A stretch of DNA of 64,000 nt, taken from Roseateles toxinivorans (lineage in GTDB: Bacteria > Pseudomonadota > Gammaproteobacteria > Burkholderiales > Burkholderiaceae_C). A program made the translations under genes and the position numbers. The notes under the pieces were generated by a model. The model searched no databases and had not been told where the DNA came from. It worked only from the letters and a program-made list of their open reading frames with translations. The stretch covers positions 1 to 64,000 of the forward strand of contig NZ_SNXS01000006.1 in assembly GCF_004362525.1 (NCBI RefSeq). Reading direction: 5' to 3'. This document shows, one piece after another, positions 1 to 6,799 of this stretch; position 1 is the stretch's first letter; the number at the start of each line of letters is the position of its first letter.

Positions 1-72
1 GGCAGATAGCCCGGATAGTCCCTCCACCTCGGCACCCTCAGTCGCTGCGTCTGAAGGTGCTGCCCCGAACAT
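1..72 (-). other. Possible 5' end of an unidentified gene at the window edge
   Basis: On the minus strand an ATG at 70-72 opens a frame that stays open for 24 codons to the window edge. The first residues read MFGAAPSDAATEG. There is no clear ribosome-binding site and no recognisable domain in so short a piece. It lies just downstream of dolP and may be the next gene of the same strand or chance. I report it only so that the edge is described. Confidence 0.15.
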
Positions 73-77
73 ACAAG

Positions 78-94
78 CCCGGATGCAATCCGGG
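78..94 (-). terminator. Weak hairpin downstream of dolP
   Basis: A 7-bp stem (78-84 with 88-94) and a 3-base loop lie 10 bases beyond the dolP stop. On the minus strand it is followed by CTTGTATGTT, which is only partly T-rich, so this is at best a weak intrinsic terminator. Confidence 0.3.
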
Positions 95-103
95 GTCCCA
101 GCC

Positions 104-736
104 TCACTGAGCTTTGGGCTTGGGCAACATCTCCGCCAGCTCCGCCTCGCTGATGATCTCGAACACCTGCACCACCTTTTGCACGCCGCTGACGCTGCGC
201 GCGATGTCGGTGGCGCGGGTGGCCTCGCGTTCGGTGACACGGCCCATCAGATAGACGACGGCGCGTTCGACATGCAGGTCGAAGGCATTGCTCATCACGT
301 CCTTGGCGTCGATCAGGCTGGCCTTGACCTTGCTACGGATGATCACGTCGTTGGAGCGGCTGGTCAGCGAGGTGCTGCCCATCACCGCCAGTTCATTGAA
401 GGTGTTGCGCACATTCTCGACCCGTGACACCGCCTGCTCGACGGCCGTGCGGTCGGCCTCGCTGTCCACCTCACCGGTGATAAGCACCAGGCGGTTGTAG
501 CTGTTGATGCTGACATGGCCGCGATCGCCCAGCACCTCGCGCACGCGGGTGCCTGCCTTCAGCTCTATGCCCTGGTCCTCGATCTGGATGCCCGAGGTGC
601 GGCGGTCGGTGGCCATCAGGGCACCGCCCACCATCGCGCCACCCACCACCAGCGGCGCGCAGGCCGTGCCCAGCAGGGTGGCGCCGACGAGGCCGGCGAT
701 GACGAAGAAGCGGGGCAGATGCTTTTGAATGCTCAT
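104..736 (-). CDS. dolP: BON-domain outer-membrane lipoprotein, DolP/YraP-like
   Basis: 210 residues. The N-terminus is a signal sequence ending in a lipobox-like LLGTAC, so a lipid-anchored periplasmic protein is expected. Two BON domains follow, roughly residues 50-115 and 125-190, the two-BON layout of DolP, which supports outer-membrane integrity. The start at 736 was chosen over upstream starts because the signal peptide begins there and the upstream residues are not family-like. The gene follows the SIS-domain gene by 43 bp on the same strand, matching the diaA-dolP order known from enterobacteria. Confidence 0.88.
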   Translation of the reverse strand: MSIQKHLPRFFVIAGLVGATLLGTACAPLVVGGAMVGGALMATDRRTSGIQIEDQGIELKAGTRVREVLGDRGHVSINSYNRLVLITGEVDSEADRTAVEQAVSRVENVRNTFNELAVMGSTSLTSRSNDVIIRSKVKASLIDAKDVMSNAFDLHVERAVVYLMGRVTEREATRATDIARSVSGVQKVVQVFEIISEAELAEMLPKPKAQ

Positions 737-779
737 GGGAGTCCTGTCGGGGGGCAAGAAAGTGGGGGCCGCGGGCGGT

Positions 780-1367
780 CTATTCGCCAGTGCCCAGCAG
801 TTGCAGATCAACGGCGTCGCACAGGCAATGGGCCAGCAGCCGGTGGATCTCGCTGACGCGGGCGGCGCGGCTGTGGGGCACGCGGATATGCACATCGGTG
901 TCCACCAGGCGCGAGCGCAGGTCCTCGTCCACCTGGCCGGTCAGCGCGATCACCGTCATGTCCTGGGCGTGGGCGGCGTCCAGCAGTTCGCGCAGCGCGC
1001 CGGGGGCGGCCTGCTGGGCATCGAACAGCATCAGCACATCGCCGGGATGGCCCAGGGCCTGGACCTGGCGGGTGAGTATGGTGCCGCTGTCGCTGCCCGG
1101 GCCCAGGCTCAGCTGGGCCTCGAAGCCCAGGGCGACGGCGGCCAGGGCCGGGCGATCCTGTTCGAAGCGACCCAGCAGTAGGGCCGCCATATAGTGGGCG
1201 TCGAGGCTGGACAGCCCGTGGCCGCAACACATGACCCGTCCGCCGCCGGTGATGCCGTCAACCAGGGCCTGGGCCGCGCCGGCCACCGGGCGCGCCAGCG
1301 CTTCGGCCACCTGATATTGCAGGTCGGCGCTCTCGAAAAAGTGCTGTTGGATTCTTTGCTCAAGCAT
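780..1367 (-). CDS. diaA: SIS-domain protein, DiaA/GmhA-like
   Basis: 195 residues, one sugar-isomerase (SIS) domain spanning most of the chain. The glycine-rich phosphosugar loop reads GGGRVMCCGHGLSS, with the downstream DAHYMAALLL helix. In characterised DiaA/GmhA proteins this loop is closer to GNGGSA, so the sugar-binding loop is diverged. DiaA binds DnaA and promotes timely replication initiation; GmhA isomerises sedoheptulose-7-phosphate in LPS heptose synthesis. Position between yraN and dolP favours the DiaA role, which is inference from synteny rather than from residues. Confidence 0.75.
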   Translation of the reverse strand: MLEQRIQQHFFESADLQYQVAEALARPVAGAAQALVDGITGGGRVMCCGHGLSSLDAHYMAALLLGRFEQDRPALAAVALGFEAQLSLGPGSDSGTILTRQVQALGHPGDVLMLFDAQQAAPGALRELLDAAHAQDMTVIALTGQVDEDLRSRLVDTDVHIRVPHSRAARVSEIHRLLAHCLCDAVDLQLLGTGE

Positions 1368-1420
1368 GAGGCGCGATCATAGGGCAGATTGAGGGTTTGC
1401 CCGGGGTGGAGCCGGGCTCC

Positions 1421-1687
1421 AGAGGCTGAGAGGCCATCGAATGCCCCCGCGCCGGGGCGGCCAAGGCCGCTGGGGTAGGCGCGACGTGCCGCCCAGGCTG
1501 ACGCCTGGGCAAGCGGCGCAACGCCCCCCAGCGGTCTTGGGTACCCCGGCCCGCAGGGTGAGGCCACAAAGCGGGCCCACTCGTCGTTGCAACGCCTCGC
1601 CGGGACCCAACCCCGGCTGCGCGTCGCGCCTAGATTGGGACCGTTTTGTGGCCTCACGCGGGGGCATCCGATGGCCTCTCAGCCTCT
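1421..1687. repeat. Nested inverted-repeat intergenic element
   Basis: Outer arms 1421-1451 and 1657-1687 are 31 bp each and are inverted with a single mismatch. Inner arms 1558-1574 and 1641-1657 are 17 bp with one mismatch. A further hairpin lies at 1492-1509 (cccagg/cctggg). It fills the 311-bp gap between diaA and yraN, and its right end overlaps the last codons of yraN. No transposase is present. It resembles a non-autonomous or REP/MITE-like intergenic repeat. A search for further copies in the genome would decide. Confidence 0.6.
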
Positions 1688-2062
1688 GCCAGCATCAAAC
1701 GCGGCAGGCAGCCATTCGATGACATCGCCCTGCACCGCAATCACGTCAAAACGGCAGGGCGGCGGCGAGGCCCAGCGCAGCAGATAGTGCTGGGCGGCGA
1801 AGATCAGCCGCCGCCGCTTGGTCGCCGTGATGCTGGCCGCCGCCCCGCCATGGCTGCTGCTGGCGCGGGCTCGGACTTCGACGAAGACCAGGGTGCCGTC
1901 GGCGGCGCGCACAATCAGGTCCACTTCGCCGCCGCGTGCCGTAGGGCCCCGCGCGACTCGATAATTGCGCTCCACCAGGCTCAGGCCCTGGCGCTTCAGG
2001 AAACGCAGCGCCAAGGTCTCGGCATGGTCCCCGGTCTCTTTGGAGGTTCCCGTCTTGAGCAT
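1679..2062 (-). CDS. yraN: UPF0102 family protein YraN, putative endonuclease fold
   Basis: 127 residues, the usual size of the family. The nuclease-like core reads RNYR, then GGEVDLIVR, then LVFVEVRAR, the E-D-ExK pattern of the restriction-endonuclease-like fold (about residues 30-70). Its function is not established. The ATG at 2060-2062 has a good Shine-Dalgarno (GGAGGC on the minus strand, about 2064-2069). The start overlaps the start of rsmI on the other strand by 8 bp. The final codons lie in the right arm of the inverted-repeat element. Confidence 0.85.
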   Translation of the reverse strand: MLKTGTSKETGDHAETLALRFLKRQGLSLVERNYRVARGPTARGGEVDLIVRAADGTLVFVEVRARASSSHGGAAASITATKRRRLIFAAQHYLLRWASPPPCRFDVIAVQGDVIEWLPAAFDAGRG

Positions 2063-2984
2063 TGATGCCTCCGCTTCCACCCTGTTGCGTGACGCCGCCG
2101 CCGCCGCTGCCGGTGGCCAACAGTATCCCGCCTCGACACTGTATGTCGTGGCCACGCCTATCGGCAACCTGGCCGACCTGACTCTGCGTGCGATCCAGGT
2201 CTTGAGCCTGGTGGACGCTGTGGCCTGCGAGGACACCCGCGTCACCGGCGGCTTGCTGCGCCACCTGGGGCTGGACAAGCCCTTGGTCGCCCTGCACCAG
2301 CACAACGAGCATGCGGCCTCGGGCCAGGTACTGGAGCGGCTGCGAGCGGGCCAGCGCGTTGCCTATGTCAGCGATGCCGGCACGCCGGCGATCTCCGACC
2401 CCGGCGCGGTGCTGGTGGCCGCCGTTGCTCAACAGGGCCTGCGAGTGTTCCCGGTGCCCGGCGCCAGCAGCGCGGTGACGGCGCTGAGCGTGGCCGGCGA
2501 TGTGCAGGCCGACGGCTTCGTCTTTTCAGGGTTTTTGCCGACCAAGGCCGGCGAGCGGCGCGAGGCCCTGCTGGCACTGGCCGCAAGCCCGCGTGCGCAG
2601 GTGCTGTTCGAGGCACCGCACCGCATCAATGCGCTGACCGATCTGCTGGCCGAACTGCTGCCCGAACGCCGGGTGACGGTCTGCCGCGAGCTGACCAAGC
2701 AGTTCGAGGCCGTCAACACGATGCTGGCTGTCGACCTGCCGGCCTGGATGCAGGCCGACGCGATGCGCGCCCGCGGTGAGTTCGTGCTCGTGCTGCATGC
2801 GGCACCGTCTGTCGCCGTCGATGAGGCCGCGTTGCCGCCGGCCGCCACGCGGGCGCTGTTGGTGCTGATGCGCGAACTGCCGCTGAAGCAGGCGGTGTCG
2901 CTGGCGGCGGAGTTGTCGGGGTCGCCGCGCAATGCCCTGTATGAGCATGCGCTGGCCTTGAAGAAGGCGGGCGATCAAGTCTGA
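2055..2984 (+). CDS. rsmI: 16S rRNA (cytidine1402-2'-O)-methyltransferase RsmI
   Basis: 309 residues starting at a TTG (2055-2057) that has GGAGG at 2042-2046, 8 bases upstream. No ATG fits as well. It is a tetrapyrrole-methylase-fold enzyme: LYVVATPIGNLADLTLRA near residue 25, ACEDTR near 57, SDAGTPAISDPG near 100 and a PGASSAVTALS loop are all family signatures. RsmI uses SAM to 2'-O-methylate C1402 in the ribosomal P site. It is divergent from yraN with overlapping 5' ends. Confidence 0.93.
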   Translation: MSIDASASTLLRDAAAAAAGGQQYPASTLYVVATPIGNLADLTLRAIQVLSLVDAVACEDTRVTGGLLRHLGLDKPLVALHQHNEHAASGQVLERLRAGQRVAYVSDAGTPAISDPGAVLVAAVAQQGLRVFPVPGASSAVTALSVAGDVQADGFVFSGFLPTKAGERREALLALAASPRAQVLFEAPHRINALTDLLAELLPERRVTVCRELTKQFEAVNTMLAVDLPAWMQADAMRARGEFVLVLHAAPSVAVDEAALPPAATRALLVLMRELPLKQAVSLAAELSGSPRNALYEHALALKKAGDQV

Positions 2985-3000
2985 ATGAGTCAGCTGAGGG

Positions 3001-3028
3001 GCACGCCGCACGGGCGGCGTGCCTTCTC
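3001..3028 (+). terminator. Hairpin between rsmI and the convergent Ala/Lys-rich gene
   Basis: A 9-bp GC stem (3001-3009 with 3014-3022) and a 4-base loop, followed by CTTCTC. It sits between convergent stop codons and could serve both directions; the T-tract is poor. Confidence 0.5.
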
Positions 3029-3045
3029 AGCCTGTTGCTGCCGGA

Positions 3046-3384
3046 TCAGACGGCAGGCTTGGGGGCCGCAGCCGGAGTGGCGGTCGGCGCAGCAGCCGGC
3101 TTCTTCGCATGCTTGGCATGCTTGACGGTCTTGGCTGCCGGCTTGGCGGTGGCGGCGGCCGTCTTGGCGGCGATCTTGGCGTCGGCCTTCGCTGCCGGGG
3201 CTTCAGCCTTGGCGCTCACGGCCGGTGTTGCCGGAGTGGCTGGCGTTGCGGCCGGTGTTGCGACCGCTGCGGTGGTCTTGGCGGCCGGTGCCGGTGCGGT
3301 GGCCGCAGCAGGCGTTTGAGCCAGGCTGGCGGCGCTGATCGAAGCAAAAACGGCGGTGGCGATGAGGGTCTTGAAGCTGTTCAT
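3046..3384 (-). CDS. Secreted Ala/Lys/Pro-rich low-complexity protein
   Basis: 112 residues. A signal peptide ends near the AASLAQ motif at residue 22. The remainder is almost entirely Ala, Pro, Thr, Lys and Val, with PAT repeats, a KHAKHAKK basic patch and a PAAAP tail. This resembles exported histone-H1-like or PAP-repeat proteins common in Burkholderiales, whose function is unknown. It is highly basic and probably disordered in the periplasm. It is monocistronic, transcribed away from tldD and convergent with rsmI. Confidence 0.7.
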   Translation of the reverse strand: MNSFKTLIATAVFASISAASLAQTPAAATAPAPAAKTTAAVATPAATPATPATPAVSAKAEAPAAKADAKIAAKTAAATAKPAAKTVKHAKHAKKPAAAPTATPAAAPKPAV

Positions 3385-3523
3385 ATTTGATCCTGTTGGC
3401 TGAGGTGTTGAGTGGTTCGGCGGGCCCGTGGCTCTACAACGCCAGCAGGGTCAATCGGACGACGGCCAAGACGTAAAGGTCTGTTACCGACGATTGCCGG
3501 CCCATGCCTCCTACAATGCGGCC

Positions 3524-4987
3524 ATGATCTCGCGCGAACCCACTCTTGAACGCCTGCAACTGGCACGTACGCTGCTGTTGGAGCCCTTTGGTCTGAGCGA
3601 ACCGGTGCTGAGCAAAGCGCTGCGGCTGATCACTGAGCACCGCGTCGATGATGCCGACCTCTATTTCCAGACCACGCGCAGCGAAGGCTGGAGCCTGGAA
3701 GAGGGCATTGTGAAGAGCGGCAGCTTCAGCATCGACCAGGGCGTGGGCGTGCGCGCGGTGGCCGGCGAGAAGACGGCATTCGCCTACTCCGATGACATCT
3801 CCGAAGCCGCCCTGCTGGACGCCGCACGCACGGTGCGCAGCATTGCAAGCGCCGGCCAGAGCCGCAAGGTCAAGGTGCCGGCCAAGGCGACGATCGCGCA
3901 AGGCCGCATGCTGTATGGTCGCGACGACCCTATCGCCAGCCTGGACAGCACGCAGAAGGTGGCGCTGCTGGAGAAGACCGAGAAGCTGGCCCGCTCCAAG
4001 GACCCGCGCATCGTGCAGGTGATGGCCGGCCTGGCCGCCGAGCACGAGGTGGTGCTGATCGCCCGCGCCGATGGCACCCTGGCCGCCGATGTGCGCCCCT
4101 TGGTGCGGCTGAGCCTGACGGTGATTGCCGAGCAGAACGGCCGCCGCGAGGTCGGCTCCGGTGGCGGCGGTGGCCGCTTCGGCTTGGCCTACTTTACCGA
4201 CGCGATGATTGAGAGCTATGTGCAGCAGGCGGTCAATGCAGCGCTGACCAATCTGGAGTCAAGACCTGCCCCCGCCGGCGTCATGACCGTGGTGCTGGGC
4301 CCGGGCTGGCCCGGCGTGCTCTTGCACGAGGCCGTCGGTCATGGCCTGGAGGGCGACTTCAACCGCAAGGGCTCCAGCACCTTCGCCGGCCGCATCGGCC
4401 AGCGCGTTGCCGCCAAGGGCGTGACCGTGCTGGACGACGGCACGATCGCCGACCGCCGCGGCTCGCTCAATGTCGATGACGAGGGCAACCCCAGCCAGCG
4501 CAATGTGCTGATCGAGGACGGCATCCTGCGCGGCTACATCCAGGACAGCATGAATGCGCGCCTGATGGGCGTGAAGCCCACCGGCAACGGCCGGCGCGAG
4601 AGCTATGCCCATATGCCGATGCCGCGCATGACCAACACCTACATGCTGGCCGGCAAGAAGACGCCCGAGGAGGTGATCGCCTCGATCAAGAAGGGTCTGT
4701 ACGCGACCAACTTCGGCGGCGGTCAGGTGGACATCACCAGCGGCAAGTTCGTGTTCTCGGCGTCGGAGGCCTTCTGGGTCGAGAACGGCAAGATCCAGTA
4801 CCCGGTCAAGGGCGCGACCTTGATCGGCAACGGCCCCGAGGCGCTGACCCATATCAGCATGATCGGCAACGATATGCAGCTGGACACCGGCGTCGGTGTC
4901 TGCGGCAAGGAGGGCCAGAGCGTGCCGGTGGGCGTGGGCCAGCCGACGCTGCGCATCGATGGGCTGACGGTCGGCGGGACCGCCTGA
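3524..4987 (+). CDS. tldD: Metalloprotease TldD
   Basis: 487 residues (E. coli TldD is 481). The HEAVGHGLEGD segment near residue 260 holds the HExxxH zinc motif; the chain keeps the TldD/PmbA beta-rich architecture and the family glycine segments. TldD pairs with PmbA (TldE) to cleave small unfolded peptides; pmbA is not in this window. The ATG at 3524 is preferred because the upstream open frame overlaps an unlikely leader and family similarity starts here. Downstream is the aroG leader region, only 25 bases away. Confidence 0.95.
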   Translation: MISREPTLERLQLARTLLLEPFGLSEPVLSKALRLITEHRVDDADLYFQTTRSEGWSLEEGIVKSGSFSIDQGVGVRAVAGEKTAFAYSDDISEAALLDAARTVRSIASAGQSRKVKVPAKATIAQGRMLYGRDDPIASLDSTQKVALLEKTEKLARSKDPRIVQVMAGLAAEHEVVLIARADGTLAADVRPLVRLSLTVIAEQNGRREVGSGGGGGRFGLAYFTDAMIESYVQQAVNAALTNLESRPAPAGVMTVVLGPGWPGVLLHEAVGHGLEGDFNRKGSSTFAGRIGQRVAAKGVTVLDDGTIADRRGSLNVDDEGNPSQRNVLIEDGILRGYIQDSMNARLMGVKPTGNGRRESYAHMPMPRMTNTYMLAGKKTPEEVIASIKKGLYATNFGGGQVDITSGKFVFSASEAFWVENGKIQYPVKGATLIGNGPEALTHISMIGNDMQLDTGVGVCGKEGQSVPVGVGQPTLRIDGLTVGGTA

Positions 4988-5012
4988 AAAAGCCGTGCTA
5001 CATTTGGTCCCC

Positions 5013-5087
5013 ATGCGCTTCCCCAAGTTTTTCTTTGCCTTCTTTTGGTTCTCGCACCGCACCGGCGGAGGAGAGGGCAGGGCTTGA
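5013..5087 (+). CDS. Phenylalanine-rich leader peptide of aroG
   Basis: A 24-codon frame, too short for ordinary gene calling. It begins MRFPKFFFAFFWFSHR, with seven Phe and one Trp within the first 13 residues, and stops with TGA at 5085-5087. It is followed 26 bases later by a strong intrinsic terminator and then aroG, whose product makes the first intermediate of Phe, Tyr and Trp synthesis. This is the arrangement of classical ribosome-mediated attenuators such as pheL. No strong Shine-Dalgarno is visible, so translation is inferred. Confidence 0.8.
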   Translation: MRFPKFFFAFFWFSHRTGGGEGRA

Positions 5088-5143
5088 GACAAGCACAGAC
5101 CGAATCCTAGAAACCGCCGGGTCCCCACCCGGCGGTTTTTTTT
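5062..5143 (+). promoter_or_regulatory. Transcription attenuator of aroG
   Basis: The terminator is a perfect 10-bp stem (5113-5122 with 5127-5136), loop CCCC, followed by a T run to 5143. An alternative pairing is available: CCGGCGG at 5062-5068, near the end of the leader peptide frame, is exactly complementary to CCGCCGG at 5114-5120 in the left arm of the terminator and could form the antiterminator. When Phe-tRNA is scarce, ribosomes stalled on the Phe codons (5019-5051) would favour the alternative fold. The mechanism is inferred from layout. Confidence 0.75.
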
Positions 5144-5188
5144 CGCCTCGCCACTTTGATCGACTTTTGCTACACCGGAGCTCCAAGC

Positions 5189-6316
5189 ATGAACGCAGCC
5201 AAATCCGCGCACCAGGCCGAACGCTGGTACTCGCCGCAGGACAAGACGAGTCAGACCGATGACGAACGCATCCGCGACATCACGCCGCTGCCGCCGCCCG
5301 AGCATCTGATCCGCTTCTTCCCGATCAGCGGCACGGCGATGGAATCGCTGGTTGTCAACACGCGGCGCCAGATCCGCGACATCATGCATGGCAAGAGCGA
5401 CCGGCTGTTGCTGATCATCGGGCCCTGCTCGATCCACGATCCGGCCGCCGCTGTCGAGTACGCCAAGCGCCTGAAGGAGATGCGCGACAAGTACGCCGAC
5501 ACGCTGGAGATCGTGATGCGCGTGTACTTCGAGAAGCCCCGCACCACGGTGGGCTGGAAGGGCATGATCAACGACCCCTATCTGGACGAGAGCTACCGCA
5601 TCGACGAGGGCCTGCGCATGGCCCGCCAGCTGCTGCTGGAGATCAACCGCCTGGGCTTGCCGGCCGGCAGCGAGTTCCTGGACGTGATATCGCCGCAGTA
5701 CATCGGTGACCTGATCAGCTGGGGCGCGATCGGCGCACGCACCACCGAGAGCCAGGTGCACCGCGAGTTGGCCTCGGGCCTGTCGGCGCCGATAGGTTTC
5801 AAGAACGGCACCGACGGCAATATCAAGATCGCCACCGACGCGATACAGGCGGCGGCCCGCGGCCATCACTTCCTGTCGGTGCACAAGAACGGCCAGGTCG
5901 CCATCGTCGAGACCAAGGGCAACAAGGATTGCCATGTGATCCTGCGCGGCGGCAAGGCGCCGAACTATGACGCCGCCAGCGTTGCCGCCGCCTGCAAGGA
6001 CCTGGAGTCGGCCAAGCTGGAGCAGACCCTGATGGTGGACTGCTCCCATGCCAACAGCAGCAAGAACCATGAGCGCCAGCTGGATGTGGCCCGCGACGTG
6101 GCCGAGCAGATCAAGGCAGGCAGCAAGCGCGTGTTCGGTCTGATGGTCGAGAGCCACCTCACTGCCGGCGCGCAGAAGTTCAGCCCCGGCAAGGACGATC
6201 CGGCCAAGCTGGTTTATGGCCAGAGCATCACCGACGCCTGCCTGGGCTGGGACGCCTCGGTGGAGCTGATGGCTGTCCTGGATCAAGCGGTGCGCGCAAG
6301 ACGCTTGAACGCCTGA
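5189..6316 (+). CDS. aroG: 3-deoxy-7-phosphoheptulonate (DAHP) synthase, class I AroG-type
   Basis: 375 residues. It condenses phosphoenolpyruvate and erythrose-4-phosphate in the first step of the shikimate pathway. Class I AroA signatures include IIGPCSIHDP near residue 80, KPRTTVGWKG near 115, GSEFLDVISPQ near 157, the GARTTESQVHRE motif, and CSHANSSKNH with the metal-binding His. It is about 25 residues longer than E. coli AroG at the N-terminus. The ATG at 5189 has GGAG at 5177-5180. The Phe-rich leader suggests phenylalanine-responsive control. Confidence 0.94.
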   Translation: MNAAKSAHQAERWYSPQDKTSQTDDERIRDITPLPPPEHLIRFFPISGTAMESLVVNTRRQIRDIMHGKSDRLLLIIGPCSIHDPAAAVEYAKRLKEMRDKYADTLEIVMRVYFEKPRTTVGWKGMINDPYLDESYRIDEGLRMARQLLLEINRLGLPAGSEFLDVISPQYIGDLISWGAIGARTTESQVHRELASGLSAPIGFKNGTDGNIKIATDAIQAAARGHHFLSVHKNGQVAIVETKGNKDCHVILRGGKAPNYDAASVAAACKDLESAKLEQTLMVDCSHANSSKNHERQLDVARDVAEQIKAGSKRVFGLMVESHLTAGAQKFSPGKDDPAKLVYGQSITDACLGWDASVELMAVLDQAVRARRLNA

Positions 6317-6364
6317 GGGCTCAGCCCCGACAATCGGGGCTGGATTCAGCATGAGGGGAACGCG

Positions 6365-6673
6365 ATGCGCCACGAAGTGATCGTCAGCTTTGGTCCGGGT
6401 GAAGAGGTGGGCATTGCCCTCGATGGCTTGGAGGCGATGTCGTACGAGGAGGCGCGCACCTGGCTGGACCAGCAGTTCCTGCTCAATGAGTGCGAGCCGA
6501 TGCGCGGCTCTGGCAAGGTGCTGGCAGTGGACAAGATACTGTCGGTTGCCAACGCGGTAGGCCTGGTGGCCTTCCAGAACGAGGAATGGGCTCAGCAGTA
6601 CGCCCGCGCCGTCAGCGCCGCGCTCAGCAAGGGCCAGGTGCGGGTGGACCTGGTGGCGCTGACGGCGCGCTGA
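6365..6673 (+). CDS. Conserved hypothetical protein, 102 aa
   Basis: 102 residues, acidic, with no signal peptide or membrane segment. I do not recognise a named domain. The sequence has a compact alpha/beta character (RHEVIVSFG strand at the start, then EEARTWLDQQFL helix, and a final VRVDLVAL strand). It lies 48 bp after aroG on the same strand, preceded by GAGGGGAACGCG, which contains a plausible Shine-Dalgarno, so it may be translated from the aroG transcript. htpG follows from its own heat-shock promoter. Confidence 0.75.
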   Translation: MRHEVIVSFGPGEEVGIALDGLEAMSYEEARTWLDQQFLLNECEPMRGSGKVLAVDKILSVANAVGLVAFQNEEWAQQYARAVSAALSKGQVRVDLVALTAR

Positions 6674-6703
6674 GCCTCCGCCCCCTCCCGCCCCTCCGCC
6701 CCT

Positions 6704-6731
6704 CTTGAAACCGGGCGGCCGGCCCCCATCT
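6704..6731 (+). promoter_or_regulatory. Sigma-32 (RpoH) heat-shock promoter of htpG
   Basis: CTTGAAA at 6704-6710, a 13-base spacer, then CCCCATCT at 6724-6731. This matches the RpoH consensus (CTTGAAA, 13-14 bases, CCCCATnT) almost perfectly. It lies about 70 bases before the htpG start, so HSP90 synthesis should be heat-inducible. Confidence 0.9.
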
Positions 6732-6799
6732 CTTGTGCGCCGCCGGGCTTGCCCGGCATGCTGCGCTTTCCGAACCCAAAATCTAGAGGTCGCCCTACG

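Noticed and set aside
1368-1678. RNase P RNA gene in the gap next to yraN/diaA
   Set aside because: rnpB can lie near this cluster, but the GAGGAAAGTCC core and the ACAGAA motif are absent on both strands; the gap is explained by inverted repeats.
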